Origin: a gamma proteobacterium HIMB55
GTDB taxonomy: Bacteria; Pseudomonadota; Gammaproteobacteria; Pseudomonadales; Halieaceae
Direction of reading: 5' to 3'
DNA length: 64,000 nt
Assembly (NCBI GenBank): GCA_000227505.4
Contig: AGIF02000001.1
Coordinates: forward strand, 392,035 to 456,034
Under the pieces are notes generated by a model. It saw nothing but the letters and a program-made list of their open reading frames with translations, did no database searches and was not told the origin of the DNA. A program made the translations under genes and the position numbers. Each line of letters begins with the position of its first letter. Position 1 is the first letter of the stretch. Shown here one piece after another: positions 17,603 to 25,982 of the stretch.

Positions 17603-18892
17603 TTAAGTTGTCTGCGGCTGGAAGGGTCGGTCGACACGAATGAATAGCCATAGTGCGGCGCCAATGAAGGCGACAATACTGCCGGTGCTCAGTGCGGCGA
17701 CCCAGCCTACTTTTAGGGCAAGGAAGGGCATAAGGGGACCGACGATAATGCCCGAGACGCTGCCTCCGGTATTCATGAGTCCACAGGCAGGCGCGGTGTA
17801 GGGACCTGCAAGATGTATTTGCGCCGACCAGAAGGAACCCTCCGCGAATTGCGTGCAGGCATAGCAGAGCGAGAGTAGGGCAACCGCGACGTAGGGCGAT
17901 GACGCATAAAGACCCAGATAAAGGAAGATGCCGGTACCGATCAAGCCGGTCATGGCAGGAATGCGACAGCCTAATTTGGGACCCAGCTTTAGACACAAGG
18001 TGTCACAAACCCACCCACCAACGGTTGCTGCTACTGCCCCCAAAACCCAGGGCGCTGCAGCGAGCATGCCCGACTCAATAATGCTGAAGCCGAGGACGTT
18101 CACGAGGTAGTGAAAGAACCAGGTCGCGAAGGAATAGAAGACAAAGTTATGCGTGAAATAGGCCGATGCGAGCAGCAAGGTTTCTCGGTGACCCAATAAT
18201 TGCTTCCAGGCACCGTAGCCGGCGTCCTGCGTAAGGCCTGAGCGATTAGCTTCGATCGCTTCAAGTTCCGCCTCCGACATGGCCGGATGCTCTCTGGGGT
18301 TATCGCGCGCGTACCACCACCAGATCGAAAAGAATAAAAGTCCGACAGGCACAAATACCAAAAACGAGGCGCGCCAGCCGTAGTTGAGAATCACAATGGA
18401 AAAGATGGGGGCTGCCGCCGCTGCGCCAAGCGATAGGCCGGTGCTCGAGACGGCATTGGGTAGGGCCCATTGACCCACAGGGAACCAGCGCTCAACCGAG
18501 GCGGCTTGAACTGGGTAGATCGGTGCGTGTGCTGCGCCCATGACCACGCGAATCGAGATCAGTAGGCCTACAGTACCTGCAACCGATGCTTCAAAAACTC
18601 CGGGTAGCAGTGCGAAGAGTAGGCAGGCGAGCACCCAAATAGCACCGGCCACTAGAAGCGTCAGCCTGGGACCGAAGCGCTTACCAAGAATGCCTCCCGG
18701 GATTTGGAAAACGAGATAGCCCCAGAAAAATGCACCGTAAACCCAGCCCATCTGAAGTTCGCTGATGGCTAGCTCTTTCATCATGAACTCGCCGGCGACC
18801 GGGAAGTGCTGACGGAGCATGTAAGACAAAAAACTCAGGATGAAGATGACGGAAAAAAAGCGCCACCGAACGGGAATTGTTGAAGTGCTCAT
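17603..18892 (-). CDS. MFS transporter, anion:cation symporter (ACS)-like
   Basis: A 429-residue inner-membrane protein with about twelve hydrophobic helices. The N-terminal half carries YGAFFWGYLVFQIPGGILGKRFGPR, typical of the ACS branch of the major facilitator superfamily, whose members take up organic acids and related anions. The ATG at 18892 is preferred over a GTG three codons earlier. It lies on the minus strand with a second MFS gene and the TauD-type dioxygenase and may import the substrate of the surrounding catabolic genes; specificity is not readable. Confidence 0.88.
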   Translation of the reverse strand: MSTSTIPVRWRFFSVIFILSFLSYMLRQHFPVAGEFMMKELAISELQMGWVYGAFFWGYLVFQIPGGILGKRFGPRLTLLVAGAIWVLACLLFALLPGVFEASVAGTVGLLISIRVVMGAAHAPIYPVQAASVERWFPVGQWALPNAVSSTGLSLGAAAAAPIFSIVILNYGWRASFLVFVPVGLLFFSIWWWYARDNPREHPAMSEAELEAIEANRSGLTQDAGYGAWKQLLGHRETLLLASAYFTHNFVFYSFATWFFHYLVNVLGFSIIESGMLAAAPWVLGAVAATVGGWVCDTLCLKLGPKLGCRIPAMTGLIGTGIFLYLGLYASSPYVAVALLSLCYACTQFAEGSFWSAQIHLAGPYTAPACGLMNTGGSVSGIIVGPLMPFLALKVGWVAALSTGSIVAFIGAALWLFIRVDRPFQPQTT

Positions 18893-19109
18893 TAAATGCA
18901 CTCGCTACTGCCACCAGAGGCATCAGCATAAGTGCCTTTACAGGAAAAGATCCAGCGAAAAACAAGAGCGCGAGTGCGGGTATCACGGGACGGCTGCGCA
19001 GCAAATAAAATAGCCGCGCAGCAAAAAATAGAGACGGAACAGCGAGAGAGAAGAGATTGCTCATGGACGGAAGGGCCGCAGTCGATGCTGCGGCACTCCC
19101 GATCATTCG

Positions 19110-20417
19110 TTAAGCAGCGGGGGAATACTCGACGTCGCTGACTTCTTCAGCTGTGCTGACAACGCTCTCAGCAGGTGCCAGCTGATCCTCTTCAGCAATA
19201 TCGCCTGCACGTGGATCCTGCTGAAGTGCAGCGGGTGCGGTTGCCGACGTCGCAGGAACGAAGGTGCTCTGCTCTTCTGTTGAGACAGCTGTGGCGCCTT
19301 TCGGCTGAATCGCGATGAAGGCCGCAAAGAGTGCGCAGGCAATTGCCATTAGGGTGAAAAGAATCTCGCCCTCGGCAGATCGCATCGCCCAGCCGAAGAT
19401 AAATGAGCCGATGGCAGCGCCCACGGCATTCAACAAAAGCACCGATGAGCCAATCATCACAAACTCATCGCGCTCTGAGTTATCCGCAGCCTTTGCCAGT
19501 GAAATAGCGTATAACGAGTTGCTCGCAGCCCCGAAGGCAGCGGCGCCGATAAGCAGCGATGTCGTGTCTGTTGCCGCAGAGAGATACAGCGCCGACAGGC
19601 TGCTCATGGCGCACAGGAAGGTCAACACGTGCCGACGATCTATACGGTCAGACGCAATACCAATGGGGTATTGGACCAAAGCGCCTCCCAAGATGCTCAC
19701 AGCAATGAACATAGGTGCGAACTCTGCGTCGCCCGTCACGCTGACCACGTGGACGGCGCCAAGTGTCCAGAACGTACCAATGACAACACCTGAGCCCAAG
19801 GCCCCTGCGAAAGCTGTGTGCGATCGTCGGTAGAGCTTCATGAAGTCGATACGCGTTGCCGGCACCGGCGCTGGTGCCAAAGAGCTCGTAAGGCTAACGG
19901 GAATAATGGCGCAACCGATCAGGATAGAGATCACGGCAAACACCTGCGCTGCATCACCATAGGTCAGCCCTAAGATGCCTTGGCCTGCGGCCATCGCACC
20001 CAACACGACCAATGTGTAGATCCCAAGAACGCGACCGTGGCTGCGTGAGTCCGCCTGATCTGATAACCAGCTCTCGACGACTGTGTAGGCGCCGCACATC
20101 ACAGCGCCCAGCAAAAAGCGCGCGAGAATCCATACCCAACCTGCATCGGACATTGGGAGTACCTGGAAGCAGCATAGGAAGACCGCCATCAGCGTTGTGA
20201 AGCTGCGAATGTGGCCCACCTTCGCGATGATATGAGGCGTCACGAGTGCGCCTGAAATGAAACCGACGAAGTAGGCAGAACCCGAGAGGCCAATGACTGT
20301 TTGTGACAGACCGATCTCGCTCGCCATTAGCGGCAAGAAAGTCATATGCAGGCCATGCCCCGTTAATAAAAACGCGGTGGTCAACAACAGTGAGAATACG
20401 GATCGAACGCAGCTCAT
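19110..20417 (-). CDS. MFS transporter, YcaD-like, with acidic C-terminal tail
   Basis: A 435-residue membrane protein with twelve predicted helices and the MFS loop GHIRSF in the first half and SDRIDRRH in the second. The arrangement (VVESWLSDQADSRSHGRVLGIY) is typical of the YcaD/UMF-like branch, whose substrates are mostly unknown. The last 65 or so residues, after the final helix, are rich in Ala, Glu, Pro and Ser and would form a disordered cytoplasmic tail, which is unusual for this group. It shares strand with its neighbours but is separated by about 200 bases from both flanking genes. Confidence 0.86.
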   Translation of the reverse strand: MSCVRSVFSLLLTTAFLLTGHGLHMTFLPLMASEIGLSQTVIGLSGSAYFVGFISGALVTPHIIAKVGHIRSFTTLMAVFLCCFQVLPMSDAGWVWILARFLLGAVMCGAYTVVESWLSDQADSRSHGRVLGIYTLVVLGAMAAGQGILGLTYGDAAQVFAVISILIGCAIIPVSLTSSLAPAPVPATRIDFMKLYRRSHTAFAGALGSGVVIGTFWTLGAVHVVSVTGDAEFAPMFIAVSILGGALVQYPIGIASDRIDRRHVLTFLCAMSSLSALYLSAATDTTSLLIGAAAFGAASNSLYAISLAKAADNSERDEFVMIGSSVLLLNAVGAAIGSFIFGWAMRSAEGEILFTLMAIACALFAAFIAIQPKGATAVSTEEQSTFVPATSATAPAALQQDPRAGDIAEEDQLAPAESVVSTAEEVSDVEYSPAA

Positions 20418-20617
20418 TTCGCTCGGCCAAGGTCAATTTCGGAGCGCGCATTTTCAATATTTTTTAGTGGCGCGCAAGCGTTGAAATCTGTGAATTTTGC
20501 GCTCTTTGTTAGGTGTGAATTTTCACTCCATTTGAGTGCAAACTAATTTCCCGTATTTGTTGCTATACGGTCGTTTCCGAACGATCTGCTCCCCGATGTC
20601 TGTCGCGGTTTTGTCGG

Positions 20618-22183
20618 CTAGTTGGCGTCGCTTGCAATGGATCGAATCATCGACTGCCAGAAGATCAAAGACTCGGGAATGCTGGCCCGTCTAACACGCT
20701 CGTTGAGGCCGTGTGCAAAGCTGTCTTTTGGGTTGAGGAAGATGCCCGTCAGACTGTAGCTCGGTATGCCGGCGGCTCTAAAATACGCACCATCGGTGGT
20801 GCCCGAAATCATGCGCGGAATAACGGGTGTCCCGGGATAAAGTTGCGCTAACGAAGCTTCGACGGCGTTCATGACTTCATCGTTGAAGGGCGAAGTGTCA
20901 CTCGAGACTGGCTTGCCGTAAACCGCCCATTCAAGCTCGGGATTACCGGCGACCAGCGATAGCTCACCCATAATGTCCGCGACGCTATTTCCGGGAAAGA
21001 TTCGGCAGTTGATGGTGGCCGTGGCGGTTCGAGGTAGTGCGTTCTCTGCGTGTCCGCCGCTGAGCATTGTTGGAATGCAGGTGGTCCCAAGAGTGCCGAT
21101 ATATTCGGGTTGAGCACGTAAGACCTCGATCGCTTCTTCGTCCTTGGGGTTTGCGGCAAAGCGTCGCATTGCTTCACCGACCTCGTTGTCGAGGAAGGGC
21201 GCGGAGCGCTCGAAGTAGGTGCGCGTGATCTCGTTGGTCTCGATAGCGAAGCGGTGATTTTCGATGCGCTGGATGGCTGCCGCGAGATCGAAAATCGCGT
21301 TATCAGCCCGGGGCATCGAGCTATGGCCACCGATGTTTCTAGCGGTCATTGTGTAGGTGGCATAGGTCTTCTCAGCAAAGCCAACCATATATTGAATGGC
21401 TTCATCGCTATTGTTCAGCGCTCCACCACCGCCATCAACGACAATCGCGTACTCAGCGTCGATTAGGTTACGGTGGTTGTTGGTGAGGTCCTGCACCGTG
21501 TTTTGCAGAGACTCTTCATCACCCGTGAAGGCAATAATCAGATCGCGATTCGGTACAAAACCCTGCGCTTTGAGCCATACAAACATTGTGGTGAGCATCG
21601 AGACATCGAACTTGTTATCGAGCACGCCACGGCCGTAGTAGAAGGTCTCGTCTTGCTGAAGCTCGAAGGGGTTGCGCACCCACTCACCGGCCTCTGCGGG
21701 GACCACATCCATATGAGAGGAGAACACCACAGGCTTTCGGTTGCTCGTACCGTCGCCGCGATAACGCACAATCAGAGACACAGTTTCGTCTAGGGGCAGC
21801 GTGTGAATGTCTTTTGGGTCAAAGCCACCCTCGATAAAAACGCCTTTCAGGTATTCAGCGTAAGCGGGCACATTGCCGTCACCGTAGGCAGTGACGCGTG
21901 CTGTCGCATCCGATAAAAGCGATTCAGCGAAGCGGCTATACGTTGCGATTTCACTAGCGTCGATACCTGATGTTTTCATACCCAGCGTGACCGCTTTGCT
22001 GGGCGCAATGCCCTTAACGCCATCTGAATTCGCGTCCTTTGATGACAATTCAGCGACACCGGTTTCAACTGTTGAATCTGCAAGCGCGAGACTGCTGCCC
22101 ACCCCTAATGCTGCCGCAAAGAAGGCAGTCAAAACGACACTGATAGTGGATTTGGTAAGTCGTTGGTTCGGGTTCGATTCCAT
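20618..22183 (-). CDS. Secreted M20 family metallopeptidase/deacylase
   Basis: A 521-residue hydrolase with an N-terminal signal peptide (cleavage probably after SSLALA). The M20 zinc-site elements are visible: SSHMDVVPA with the first His and catalytic Asp, GRGVLDNK with the bridging Asp, FTGDEES with the catalytic Glu, and a late HGLNERV with the last His. The lid/dimerisation domain lies between. M20 enzymes remove N-acyl or peptide groups from amino acids and dipeptides; a periplasmic form would feed free amines or amino acids to transporters. It is transcribed away from the gamma-butyrobetaine dioxygenase gene across a 468-base divergent gap. Confidence 0.9.
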   Translation of the reverse strand: MESNPNQRLTKSTISVVLTAFFAAALGVGSSLALADSTVETGVAELSSKDANSDGVKGIAPSKAVTLGMKTSGIDASEIATYSRFAESLLSDATARVTAYGDGNVPAYAEYLKGVFIEGGFDPKDIHTLPLDETVSLIVRYRGDGTSNRKPVVFSSHMDVVPAEAGEWVRNPFELQQDETFYYGRGVLDNKFDVSMLTTMFVWLKAQGFVPNRDLIIAFTGDEESLQNTVQDLTNNHRNLIDAEYAIVVDGGGGALNNSDEAIQYMVGFAEKTYATYTMTARNIGGHSSMPRADNAIFDLAAAIQRIENHRFAIETNEITRTYFERSAPFLDNEVGEAMRRFAANPKDEEAIEVLRAQPEYIGTLGTTCIPTMLSGGHAENALPRTATATINCRIFPGNSVADIMGELSLVAGNPELEWAVYGKPVSSDTSPFNDEVMNAVEASLAQLYPGTPVIPRMISGTTDGAYFRAAGIPSYSLTGIFLNPKDSFAHGLNERVRRASIPESLIFWQSMIRSIASDAN

Positions 22184-22651
22184 GTTTTTCTCTTTTAAAA
22201 AGCTACTCGTTAGCTCGTGGATGGCGAACGAAAATCTTCCATAAATTCAGATAATAGCCGTGGGCAAACGTGGTAAAAAGATCGTGCGCTTCGTCTCGTT
22301 ATTTAACTCTTTATTTTCAGTGCAGTTCATACCATGTATCGCTAGACCTCGCAGTGTTTATTTGAGTGCGAATGAATATCGGAAAACCCCCTCTGAAAAA
22401 ACATTGCGAAAAATCCGCAGTTAAGTAGGTTTAGACCAGACGTGATGCCACAGTGTGGCGAACGTGGCGCCCTTGAGCCTTACATGAGTCTTATAAAGGT
22501 CTCGCCAGGGTTTCTGAAACACTGGATAGGGAAGCCGGTTTTAGAAAAGAGAGCGTCGAGAGCACGAACAATAGAGCTAATTAAAAGGCTTAATAATAAA
22601 AACGAGCACACGAAACTGTGTGACAGATCCGCCCCAGGAGGCGTTGGCAGA
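22184..22651. other. Divergent promoter region between the M20 peptidase and carnitine operon
   Basis: The stretch is AT-richer than its surroundings and must hold promoters for genes in both directions. The dioxygenase frame is open back to 22442, but the residues encoded there do not resemble the family. I see no firm operator palindrome and no regulator gene close by. Confidence 0.4.
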
Positions 22652-23869
22652 ATGAACACTCCGATCTCAGAGGCAATAGCGCCCGACTTTTATCACTATG
22701 ACTCACGCCCCATCGCATCGGCTGCGACCGAAGGGGAGTTTGTCCATATCCGCTGGCCCGATGATGCAAAGTTAGCCTGTCACCGTTTTTGGCTAAAAGA
22801 GAATGCGGTTGGTCAAGGCGGCATCGATCTTGCGACGCGCGAGTGCATTCTCGATCCCGCAGACCTTACGGACGATATCGAAGTGAAATCCGCGGTCGTG
22901 GATAACGCCGGCGATTTGATCGTTGAGTGGGGGCATGACGGGCAGCGATCGGTTTATCACTCGGGTTGGTTACGCCACGTTGCGGAAAACAACCACCGCC
23001 CCAACAGCTGGTTACCAGAGGCTCAGTCGTGGACAACAGGCTCGATTGGTGAAGTGCCTCGCGTTGACGGTTCGGCTGCGCTAAAGAGCGACGAAGCGAT
23101 TCTTGCACTGCTCAATAATCTGATGGTCTACGGAGCTTGTGTTTTAGAGAACTCGCCAACTTATGAAGGCTATCTGCTTGAGCTTGCTGACCGCATTGGT
23201 CCGGTTCGCGACAGTAACTTTGGCCGTATTTGGGATGTGCGTGCTGATATCAATTTGGCTGGAGACGCTGCAACCAATACGACAGCGAATACAGGGCTGC
23301 GTTTAGGGCCACACTCCGACCTGCCGACACGTGAAGTACCGCCGGGTTATCAGTTCTTACACTGCTTAATTAATGATGCCGACGGCGGCGAGTCGACGCT
23401 GACCGATGGCGCGGCCTTGGTTGAAGCGCTTGAGCGCGACTATCCGGAAGAATTTGAGCTGCTTTACACACGACATTGGATTTTCTTTAACCGTGGACCC
23501 GGCATTGATCACCGGTGGTCTGCACCGATCATCGATTACCTACCGGGCTCTGATACGCCGACAATAAGAGCGTTCTATCCCGTGCGCGCGTTCCCGGCGA
23601 TGGCGAACGAGGATGTGGGTCGTTGTTATGACGCACTCCGCTTATTCCACAAAATGGCCGATCAGCCTGAGTTCGAACTGAAGTTCCGCCTGACTGCCGG
23701 TGACATCATGTGCTTCGATAATCGCCGTGTACTCCATGGGCGCGATGCGTTTACAGGTTCAGGTAAGCGACACTTACAAGGTATTTACATCGACCGCGAT
23801 GAAATCATGTCGCGTGGACGTGCACTCAACCGCGCTGCGGCTAGTGTTGTGGGAAGTAATGCGTCGTAA
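22652..23869 (+). CDS. Gamma-butyrobetaine dioxygenase-like 2-oxoglutarate oxygenase
   Basis: A 405-residue protein in the gamma-butyrobetaine hydroxylase branch of the TauD superfamily, expected to convert gamma-butyrobetaine to L-carnitine with Fe(II), O2 and 2-oxoglutarate. Iron ligands are His221-x-Asp223 in GPHSDLPTRE and His362 in RRVLHGRDAF; the aromatic-rich FFNRGPG region lies between. The N-terminal DUF971-like domain is present (FVHIRWPDDAKLACHRFWLKEN) but lacks the Cys cluster that binds zinc in the human enzyme. ATG 22652 has an AGGAGG box nine bases upstream and gives the normal length; the frame is open further upstream without homology. BKACE and carnitine dehydrogenase genes follow, which strongly supports the assignment. 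Confidence 0.87.
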   Translation: MNTPISEAIAPDFYHYDSRPIASAATEGEFVHIRWPDDAKLACHRFWLKENAVGQGGIDLATRECILDPADLTDDIEVKSAVVDNAGDLIVEWGHDGQRSVYHSGWLRHVAENNHRPNSWLPEAQSWTTGSIGEVPRVDGSAALKSDEAILALLNNLMVYGACVLENSPTYEGYLLELADRIGPVRDSNFGRIWDVRADINLAGDAATNTTANTGLRLGPHSDLPTREVPPGYQFLHCLINDADGGESTLTDGAALVEALERDYPEEFELLYTRHWIFFNRGPGIDHRWSAPIIDYLPGSDTPTIRAFYPVRAFPAMANEDVGRCYDALRLFHKMADQPEFELKFRLTAGDIMCFDNRRVLHGRDAFTGSGKRHLQGIYIDRDEIMSRGRALNRAAASVVGSNAS

Positions 23870-23924
23870 CAGATAACGCGTGCGCTGATAGGCTGCACAA
23901 ACAATAAAAACAAGGGAGGTCGCT

Positions 23925-24836
23925 ATGCCATTGGCCATGCGCAAAAAAGTATTCATCACCGCAGCACTCACCGGCTCGGGCGGTACACAAGATCGAAGCG
24001 ATAAAGTGCCGCGCAGTCCCGAGCAGATTGCCAACGACGCCATCGAAGCCGCAAAGGCGGGTGCCGCCGTTGTCCACTGCCACGTGCGCGACCCGGAGAC
24101 CGGGGCACCCGCGCGCGATGTGCATCTATACAAAGAAGTGGTTGAGCGCATTCGTGCTTCTGAGACTGATGTGGTGGTAAATCTCACCGCGGGTATGGGT
24201 GGCGACTTGGTCTTTGGTCCGCCCGATGCACCCTTACCTCTGCAAGACGCAGGCACTGACATGGTGTCGGCGGCCGAGCGCGTTGCGCACCTCGAAGTTT
24301 GTCGCCCCGAGATCGCGACTTTGGACTGCGGCACCATGAACTTTGCCGAAGCCGACTATGTGATGACGAATACACCTGGGATGCTCCGGGATATGGCGCA
24401 GCGCATGACCGATCTTGGTATTCAGATCGAGATTGAAGCGTTTGATACCGGACACCTTTGGTTTGCCAAGCAGTTGGTCGAAGAGGGCGCTATTAAAGAC
24501 CCTGTGATGGTCCAGCTTTGCATGGGCATCCCCTGGGGTGCGCCCGACGATATGAATACCTTTATGGCTATGGTCAACAACGTGCCGAGTAACTGGGTGC
24601 ACTCTGCGTTCAGCATCGGTAAGAACCAGATGCCTTTCGTTGCCGCTGCGGTTCTTTCGGGGGGTAACGTGCGCGTGGGTTTGGAAGATAACCTCTGGCT
24701 CGAGCGAGGACGCTTAGCGTCTAACGCAGAGCTGGTTGAGAAGGCTGCAGGCATTATCACGGCGATGGGCGTGGAGATCATGACGCCTGCCGAGGTCCGT
24801 GCTGAACTTAATCTTGTGAAGCGAGACCCGGTCTAA
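23925..24836 (+). CDS. BKACE (DUF849) beta-keto acid cleavage enzyme, predicted 3-dehydrocarnitine-specific
   Basis: A 303-residue TIM-barrel enzyme of the beta-keto acid cleavage family, related to 3-keto-5-aminohexanoate cleavage enzyme Kce. The zinc motif HCHVRDP (His51, His53) and the GGNVRVGLEDNL segment are present. Family members condense a beta-keto acid with acetyl-CoA and release acetoacetate plus a new CoA thioester. Because carnitine 3-dehydrogenase starts at the last base of this gene, the substrate is most likely 3-dehydrocarnitine, giving betainyl-CoA and acetoacetate; this specificity is inferred from context and known carnitine clusters. A GGGAGG box precedes the ATG. Confidence 0.92.
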   Translation: MPLAMRKKVFITAALTGSGGTQDRSDKVPRSPEQIANDAIEAAKAGAAVVHCHVRDPETGAPARDVHLYKEVVERIRASETDVVVNLTAGMGGDLVFGPPDAPLPLQDAGTDMVSAAERVAHLEVCRPEIATLDCGTMNFAEADYVMTNTPGMLRDMAQRMTDLGIQIEIEAFDTGHLWFAKQLVEEGAIKDPVMVQLCMGIPWGAPDDMNTFMAMVNNVPSNWVHSAFSIGKNQMPFVAAAVLSGGNVRVGLEDNLWLERGRLASNAELVEKAAGIITAMGVEIMTPAEVRAELNLVKRDPV

Positions 24837-25822
24837 TGGCAACTACGCGAAAGACAGCCGCCATTATTGGTGGTGGCGTCATTGGCTCAGGCTGGGCGAC
24901 ACGGTTTTTATTAAACGGCTGGGACGTCCGGTTCTTTGACCCGAGTGAAGACGCGGAGCGGATACTACACGCGGTTATCGAGCGCGGACGCGAAGCTATG
25001 CCAGCGCTTTGTGATGTTGTCCCGGAAGAAGGAATGCTCACCATTGCGAGCTCAACGGCGGATGCAGTAGCCGGTGCGAGCTACATTCAGGAGTCGACGC
25101 CCGAGCGCATCGAAGTAAAGCGCGCGGTGTTGAAAACCATCCAAGCGGATTGCGACGCCGATGCCATTGTTGCCTCTTCAACCTCGGGCTTTATGCCCAG
25201 TGAGTTGCAAGAAGGCGCATTACGACCTGAGCAAATTATCGTTTCACACCCCTATAACCCGGTTTACCTGCTGCCGCTGGTTGAGGTCGTGGGCTCGGAC
25301 AAGGTGTCCAAGGATTTACTCGATCGTGCAAGCGGCTATTTAGAATCGGTATCGATGAAGCCTGTGGTGCTCGGAGCAGAAGTGCCGGCCCACGTAGGCG
25401 ATCGTCTCCTCGAGGCGCTCTGGCGCGAGGCGCTGTGGCTGGTAAAGGACGGCGTTGCGACAACAGGTCAGATCGACGACATCATTACGCACAGTTTTGG
25501 GCTGCGCTGGGCACAGAAAGGCTTATTTGAAACCTACCGTGTCGCCGGTGGCCAAGCGGGAATGAAACACTTTTTGGAGCAGTTTGGTCCCTGTCTCGAA
25601 TGGCCATGGACCAAGCTCATGGATGTGCCCGATCTGGACGAGGAGCTGATCGATCGTATTGTCGAGCAGTCCGATGAGCAGGCGGCCGGTCGAACTGTGA
25701 TGCAGCTCGAAAATGAGCGCGATCGGAACTTGGTGGCACTCTTAAAAGCCTTACGCGACGAAGACGCCGCAGCAGGCGCCTTCCTCAACGAGGTCAACCG
25801 ACGTCACCAGGGCGAGGGATGA
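24836..25822 (+). CDS. L-carnitine 3-dehydrogenase
   Basis: A 328-residue member of the 3-hydroxyacyl-CoA dehydrogenase superfamily. An N-terminal NAD site (IIGGGVIGSGWA) is followed by conserved HPYNPVYLLPLVEVVG and a C-terminal part with RLLEALWREALWLVKDGVAT and GLRWAQKGLFETYR, sequences characteristic of bacterial carnitine dehydrogenases (EC 1.1.1.108) rather than fatty-acid enzymes. It oxidises carnitine to 3-dehydrocarnitine, the substrate of the BKACE enzyme encoded just before it. The start overlaps that stop by one base (TAATG). Some homologues carry a fused or adjacent betainyl-CoA thioesterase; none is evident here. Confidence 0.93.
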   Translation: MATTRKTAAIIGGGVIGSGWATRFLLNGWDVRFFDPSEDAERILHAVIERGREAMPALCDVVPEEGMLTIASSTADAVAGASYIQESTPERIEVKRAVLKTIQADCDADAIVASSTSGFMPSELQEGALRPEQIIVSHPYNPVYLLPLVEVVGSDKVSKDLLDRASGYLESVSMKPVVLGAEVPAHVGDRLLEALWREALWLVKDGVATTGQIDDIITHSFGLRWAQKGLFETYRVAGGQAGMKHFLEQFGPCLEWPWTKLMDVPDLDEELIDRIVEQSDEQAAGRTVMQLENERDRNLVALLKALRDEDAAAGAFLNEVNRRHQGEG

Positions 25823-25982
25823 GTCAGGCGTCGGGTAACCACAAAAGCACCAATCTACTCTCGTGCTTAAAAGCTGGAGTAAACGCGCGAGCGTTGGGCG
25901 AGAGAGGTCACCACGCGCTTGAACGAGAGCTGTGGACGATACATCCGGGCAAGAGCGCGAATAATCAGACCAGAAAGGGCGC

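Noticed and set aside
18681-19106. Hydrophobic minus-strand frame of 141 codons
   Set aside because: Two thirds of it is antiparallel-frame overlap with the MFS gene and the rest has no recognisable domain or ribosome site.
22442-22651. Longer start for the gamma-butyrobetaine dioxygenase
   Set aside because: The extra 70 residues are not family-like and ATG 22652 has a near-perfect AGGAGG box.
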